Positions 8,389 through 11,500 of a DNA stretch of 11,500 bases are shown here, piece by piece. This DNA is from JAQVPN01 sp036170435 (GTDB lineage: Bacteria > Patescibacteriota > Gracilibacteria > BD1-5 > UBA6164). Position 1 is the stretch's first letter. Every line of letters begins with the position of its first letter. The stretch spans positions 1-11,500 of the forward strand of contig JAVHPF010000058.1 of NCBI GenBank assembly GCA_036170435.1, in the 5' to 3' direction. Both the position numbers and the translations under genes were made by a program. The notes beneath the pieces are model-generated. The model did not search any database. It was not told where the DNA came from and saw only the letters and a program-made list of their open reading frames with translations.

Positions 8389-9867
8389 ATGTTAGAAATT
8401 AAAAAAATGGATAATTTTGCATCACTAGTTGATGCTGTAAGTAAATATAAAACTTCTGAGTATGTTGGATCTTTTTTGAGAGAAGTTGATGCTAAAAATG
8501 ATGAATTTTTTGCGGTATTTAAAAAAGAAGGGAAAACTCATATTTACTCTGTTGTTTCAGACAATCAAGTTGCTCTTCCTGATTTAAGTAAACTTTTTTA
8601 TGCAGCTCATTTATATCAAAATGAAATTTATGATTATTTTGGTAGAACAACTGAAAATTTTGCAAATCATACTTTGAGATTACATACTCATCCTAAAGAT
8701 TTCTTTCCTTTAAGAAAATTAGGTAAAGCTATGATAAAAGAAAGACAAGATTTCATTTTTACTACTATAAATGGTGAATGACTTGTAGAAGTTCCAGTTT
8801 GACCAATTCATGCTGGTATTATTCCTCCAGGACATTTTAGATTTACAGTTGACGGGGAAGATACTCTGAATCTTGATACTCAAATGGGATGGAAACATAA
8901 AGGTGTTGAAAAATATTTTTACACTGAGAAAGATTTAAATAAATTACTTGCCGCTTCTCAAGATATTGCTTGAGATTCAGCCGTGTCTTATGCTTGGACT
9001 TTTGCTAGACTTATTGAAGATGCTGCTTGAATTAAAATTTCTAAAACTACAGGATTAAATAGAATTTTAGCTTTAGAATTAGAAAGAATTTACAATCATA
9101 TGTGGACTATCGGGGCTCTAGGAAATGATGTTGGACAAAGTTTCTTACTTAACTGATATTTAAGTATAAGAGAAGATTTACTAGAAGTACAAGCACAAGT
9201 TTTTGGATCAAGAACTTTGAAATGAGTAATAAATTTCTGAAATTCAGCTAAAAAATTATCTAAAGAAGACTTTGGAAAAATAGAAGAAATCCTTAAAAAA
9301 ATAGAAAAAAGAGTTTCTACTCTAGCTTATATAGAAGAATATTCATCAGGTGTTTATGATAGATTCAAAGATACTTGAATAGTTACTTTAGAAACAACAA
9401 GTCTGCATTCTGGACTTGGTCTTGGTGCAAAAGCTTCACTTTTGCCTATGGATGAAAGAGTTTATGATAAAGATTATTTAGAAAACAAAGTTATTGTAAA
9501 ACCAATTTTGGGAATACAATGAGATAGTTTTGATAGATTTCAAGTTAGAGCAAAAGAAATTTTCCAATCTATTGCTTTAGTTAGAGAAGTTATGGAAAAA
9601 CTTGCAACTTCAAAATCGGAAAAAGAAGAAGAGTTAAAAGAAATAAAATTAAAAGACTGACTATATACTTCTTTTGTAGAAGGGCATAGATGAGAAATAT
9701 TTCAAATGATGCTTGTTTCCAATTGAGAAATATCATATTTCAAAGCAAAAGATCCATCTTTTGTAAACTGGACTTTGATAGAATATGCAGTTTTGAAAAA
9801 TATAATTGCAGATTTCCCAATTTGTAACAAATCTTATGATTTGAGTTATAGTGGAACTGATATGTAA
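8389..9867 (+). CDS. hyfG: HyfG-like NuoC-NuoD fusion lacking the Ni-Fe site cysteines
   Basis: A 492-residue soluble subunit. Residues 1 to about 125 are NuoC-like (LYQNEIYDYFGRTTENF, then FFPLRK). About 135-492 are NuoD / hydrogenase large-subunit-like, with VPVGPIHAGIIPPGHFRFT (H141), MGWKHKGVEK and LALELERIYNH. In hydrogenases four cysteines bind Ni-Fe. Here the N-terminal motif R-x-C-G-x-C reads D192-I-A194-G-D-S197, and the C-terminal D-P-C-x-x-C reads D484-L-S486-Y-S-G489. No Ni-Fe centre can be held in the usual way, so this is not a hydrogenase catalytic subunit. Loss of these ligands is known in complex I NuoD and in Ehr complexes; in complex I the cavity binds quinone. The preceding DPSFVNWTLIEYAVLKN region is well preserved, so the C-terminus is not frayed. 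Twelve of about 35 Gly codons are TGA. The operon ends here at a bidirectional terminator. Confidence 0.9.
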
Positions 9868-9870
9868 GAG

Positions 9871-9910
9871 AAAAATAAAAGGCTGTCATTCAATGACAGC
9901 CAATTTTTTT
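9871..9910 (+). terminator. Bidirectional terminator between convergent genes
   Basis: GGCTGTCA (9881-9888) pairs with TGACAGCC (9894-9901) around a TTCAA loop. It is flanked by AAAAATAAAA on the left and AATTTTTTT on the right, so each strand gets a U tract. It ends the hyf-like operon on the plus strand and the convergent ORF on the minus strand. The last codons of that minus ORF, including its TGA at 9886-9888, lie inside the hairpin. Confidence 0.85.
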
Positions 9911-10239
9911 GTGATTTCTTCACAGACTGGATTACTCCAACCGAAAAGATAACCATTTTCAGCAAGTTCAGCAAGAGCAGGAATTAATCGGCTCTTTATC
10001 ATTGTAATAGAAAATGTATCAACTATCATTAATTTTTTTCTAAAAAAACCTTTTTTTTCATAGATTTGTAGAAAAAAACCTTTATCCATTGGAGTTTTTA
10101 AAAACACTATTTTTGGAGACCCATAACAATCATCTTCATAATAAGAAAAATATACATATTCCATATTATACCCAATTGATTTTAGCAGATTTGTTATTTC
10201 TACAGGTTGTCCTAAATATTTTGTACTACCAGCTACCAT
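9886..10239 (-). CDS. Hypothetical protein that appears to use TGA as stop
   Basis: I do not recognise this 117-residue soluble protein. It is rich in aromatic and charged residues (for example YVYFSYYEDD and KGFFRKKL) with a helical stretch LIPALAELAENG near residue 90, and it has no signal peptide or membrane segment. The only nearby stop is TGA (9886-9888), which is Gly in this genome. Read as Gly, the frame would run antisense through hyfG to a TAG at 9661-9663, giving 192 residues, past the terminator at 9871-9910. No TAA or TAG occurs in any minus frame in the terminator region. None of its eight glycines is TGA, unlike its neighbours. The ATG is preceded by a purine-rich GAGGGTAAGGAA (10240-10251), the only good Shine-Dalgarno-like leader in the window. 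It may be a recently acquired standard-code gene; the product and function are unknown. Confidence 0.6.
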   Translation of the reverse strand: MVAGSTKYLGQPVEITNLLKSIGYNMEYVYFSYYEDDCYGSPKIVFLKTPMDKGFFLQIYEKKGFFRKKLMIVDTFSITMIKSRLIPALAELAENGYLFGWSNPVCEEITKKLAVIE

Positions 10240-10251
10240 TTCCTTACCCTC
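10240..10251 (-). promoter_or_regulatory. Shine-Dalgarno-like site of the minus-strand ORF
   Basis: On the minus strand the bases directly before the ATG read GAGGGTAAGGAA, giving both GAGG and AAGGA near the start. Other genes in the window have A/T-rich leaders without such a purine block, so this site is unusual here and supports the chosen start. Confidence 0.5.
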
Positions 10252-10282
10252 GCTTTCTTTGTATTTTTGTTTTAGTTAATTA

Positions 10283-10310
10283 TTTATAATTATTTTAAAT
10301 AATTTGTCAA
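10283..10310 (-). promoter_or_regulatory. Promoter of the minus-strand ORF
   Basis: On the minus strand TTGACA (10305-10310) is followed after 16 bases by TATAAA (10283-10288). This is a near-consensus sigma-70 type pair that would start transcription near 10275, about 35 bases before the ATG. It is the best-looking promoter in the window. Confidence 0.55.
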
Positions 10311-10345
10311 ACTTTTTCTATTTTATTATTAATTTGATTTAAATT

Positions 10346-10351
10346 TATAAT
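10346..10351 (+). promoter_or_regulatory. Possible -10 element for the GH114-like gene
   Basis: A TATAAT hexamer lies 45 bases before the ATG at 10397. No good -35 is seen at the right distance and the whole intergenic stretch (10252-10396) is AT-rich, so this is weak. The region also carries the divergent minus-strand promoter. Confidence 0.25.
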
Positions 10352-10396
10352 AGTTTAGAATGAATTTATATTTTAATTATTTACTTTAATCTAATT

Positions 10397-11197
10397 ATGA
10401 AACTAAATAAATTAATATTTTCATTTTCTGTATTTTTTATATTAACTTGAATAAGCTCAGCTAATTATTCTATATATTATGGTGCAAATAAAAATTATGC
10501 GATAAAAACTTTTACAAGTTCTGATATGATGATTATACAACCATATAATTTTAATTTATATAAAAATTATACTTGAAAAAAAGTTTGTTATCTTTCTGTT
10601 TGAGAATTTGCTGGAACAGCGTCATGAATTACTAATTTATGATTAGATGAAGCTGTTGTTTGAACTAATCCTAATTGGAATAGTATAATTATGGATATGT
10701 GAAATCTAAAATGGCAAAATTATCTTGTATGAGAAGAAATAAAATTGAAAAATATGTGATGTAATTGATTGTTTTTGGATACTATTTCGAATGATTCACA
10801 AAAAAGTGGAGCTATAGAAATAGTTAAAAAAATGAGAGCAAATTGGAAGGACTCATATATTGTTCCTAATAATGCACACAATATAAAGAATGATATAAAT
10901 GATTTAGTTGATGGATATATGTTTGAAGATTTGTGGTCTTTTTGAACAAAAGTTTGATCTGCTGATGCTATTTGGTATGAACAGTTATCTTCTGAATATG
11001 CTAAACTTGTAGCAGGATGAAAAAAAGTTTATGCTCTTTCATATAATGATCCTTTTGTAAATACAAACAAAATAAAATGGTGAAATCAAGTTTTAGCTTT
11101 AGCTAATAAATATAATTTTGAACTTGTTTTTTGAAATTCTGATTTAAGTAAAATATTTGCTTATAAATCAGGGAATAAATTAGTACAGTTTAAATAG
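10397..11197 (+). CDS. Secreted GH114-like (DUF297/TM1410-type) TIM-barrel protein
   Basis: A 266-residue protein ending in TAG. Residues 1-22 form a Sec signal peptide: a basic start, a hydrophobic core FSFSVFFILTGI and a cleavage-like SSA before N23. There is no lipobox Cys. The mature part resembles the GH114 / endo-alpha-1,4-polygalactosaminidase-related family: YYG near the start, a strand CYLSVGEFAG with E70, IIMDMGNLKWQNYL with D100, and GLFLDTIS with D128 at a barrel strand end; E177 lies in YMFEDLW. Such proteins act outside the cell on galactosamine-containing polysaccharide, although many family members are uncharacterised. TGA encodes about 15 of 21 glycines. It has no terminator before nth, 44 bases downstream. 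The family call is by pattern, not by search. A role on host or own surface glycans would be inference. Confidence 0.7.
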
Positions 11198-11214
11198 GCT
11201 AAAACAAAAATTCA

Positions 11215-11220
11215 TATAAT
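11215..11220 (+). promoter_or_regulatory. Possible -10 element for nth
   Basis: TATAAT lies 21 bases before the nth ATG. A matching -35 would fall at the end of the preceding gene and is poor, so nth may instead be read from the upstream transcript. Confidence 0.3.
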
Positions 11221-11241
11221 ACAAAAAACTAATTACAAACT

Positions 11242-11500
11242 ATGACTCAAAAACAAAAAATAGAATTTTTTATAGAAACACTCGAAAAAATGTTTCCAAA
11301 TGCTAGATGTGAGCTAGATTTTAGGACTCCATTTCAGCTACTTGTAGCTGTTATTTTGAGTGCTCAAACTACTGATAAACAGGTTAATAAAGTAAATAAA
11401 AAATTCTTTGAATTGTTGAAGAATCCAGAAGATGTAGCTAAAATCTGACTTGCAGAAATAGAAAAAAATATTAAATCTATAGGTCTTTATAAAAATAAAG
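11242..11500 (+). CDS. nth: Endonuclease III, 5' part (runs off the window)
   Basis: The first 86 codons match the N-terminus of endonuclease III, a base-excision DNA glycosylase/AP lyase that removes oxidised pyrimidines. Collinear marks with E. coli Nth are ELDFRTPFQLLVAVILSAQ, then TTDKQVNKV, and IKSIGLYKNK near the window edge (Nth has IKTIGLYNSK). The Gly at 11446-11448 is TGA. The catalytic Lys/Asp and the C-terminal [4Fe-4S] loop lie outside the window, so integrity cannot be judged. The ATG is preceded by an AT-rich leader without Shine-Dalgarno. Confidence 0.9.

Noticed and set aside
3280..9867. Many short plus-strand ORFs suggesting degraded pseudogenes
   Set aside because: The breaks are all TGA codons at glycine positions. 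With table 25 each gene is one intact frame.
8389..9867. Active [NiFe] hydrogenase large subunit
   Set aside because: None of the four metal-binding cysteine positions carries cysteine.
9661..10239. 192-residue table-25 version of the minus-strand ORF
   Set aside because: The additional 75 residues would be pure antisense of hyfG and lie beyond a strong terminator, so the shorter TGA-ended form was preferred. A strict table-25 caller would report the long form.
10089..10289. Plus-strand ORF at 10089-10289
   Set aside because: It lies opposite the better supported minus ORF, has a low-complexity translation, and covers that ORF's promoter and leader.

Overview
The window comes from a very AT-rich bacterial genome that reads TGA as glycine (translation table 25). 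Every long plus-strand gene opens up only when TGA is sense, and the TGAs fall on conserved glycines such as the GRRGP motif of the NuoH-like subunit, GPIH of the NuoD-like subunit and ISAGL of endonuclease III type proteins. Plus-strand genes end in TAA or TAG only. This points to the Candidate Phyla Radiation, either Absconditabacteria (SR1) or Gracilibacteria (BD1-5). The sequence alone does not choose between them. It is a draft metagenome-style scaffold with two runs of exactly 100 N.

Layout. 1-258 holds a terminator from an upstream gene and a leader with a possible promoter. 259-2376 encodes a 705-residue protein with two separate left-handed beta-helix (hexapeptide-repeat) modules, followed by a strong terminator. 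2506-9867 is an operon for a membrane complex of the hydrogenase-4 / complex I superfamily, in the order HyfI-like (NuoB), HyfB, HyfC (NuoH), HyfE (NuoK-like), HyfF (NuoL/M/N-like), HyfG (NuoC-NuoD fusion). A GC-rich nested palindrome lies between the first two genes. A bidirectional terminator separates HyfG from a convergent minus-strand ORF (9886-10239). A secreted GH114-like TIM-barrel protein (10397-11197) and the 5' end of endonuclease III (11242 onward) finish the window.

The main discovery candidate is the Hyf-like complex. All four cysteines that would bind the proximal [4Fe-4S] cluster in the NuoB-like subunit are replaced (D48, T51, G115, N143). All four cysteine positions for the Ni-Fe site in the large subunit are replaced (A194, S197, S486, G489). 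No ferredoxin-like HyfH/NuoI subunit is encoded here. In contrast, the charged residues of the ion-translocating antiporter-like subunits are kept. As encoded here, this is a complex I-like ion-translocation machine with no visible redox cofactor. It goes beyond the known 'energy-converting hydrogenase-related' (Ehr) complexes, which are known for losing the Ni-Fe ligands. How it is energised, or whether it works as a plain antiporter, is open.

A second anomaly is the minus-strand ORF. It needs TGA as a stop, contains no TGA glycine codon, and has a Shine-Dalgarno-like leader and a consensus-like promoter unlike its neighbours. It may be a gene acquired from a standard-code organism.
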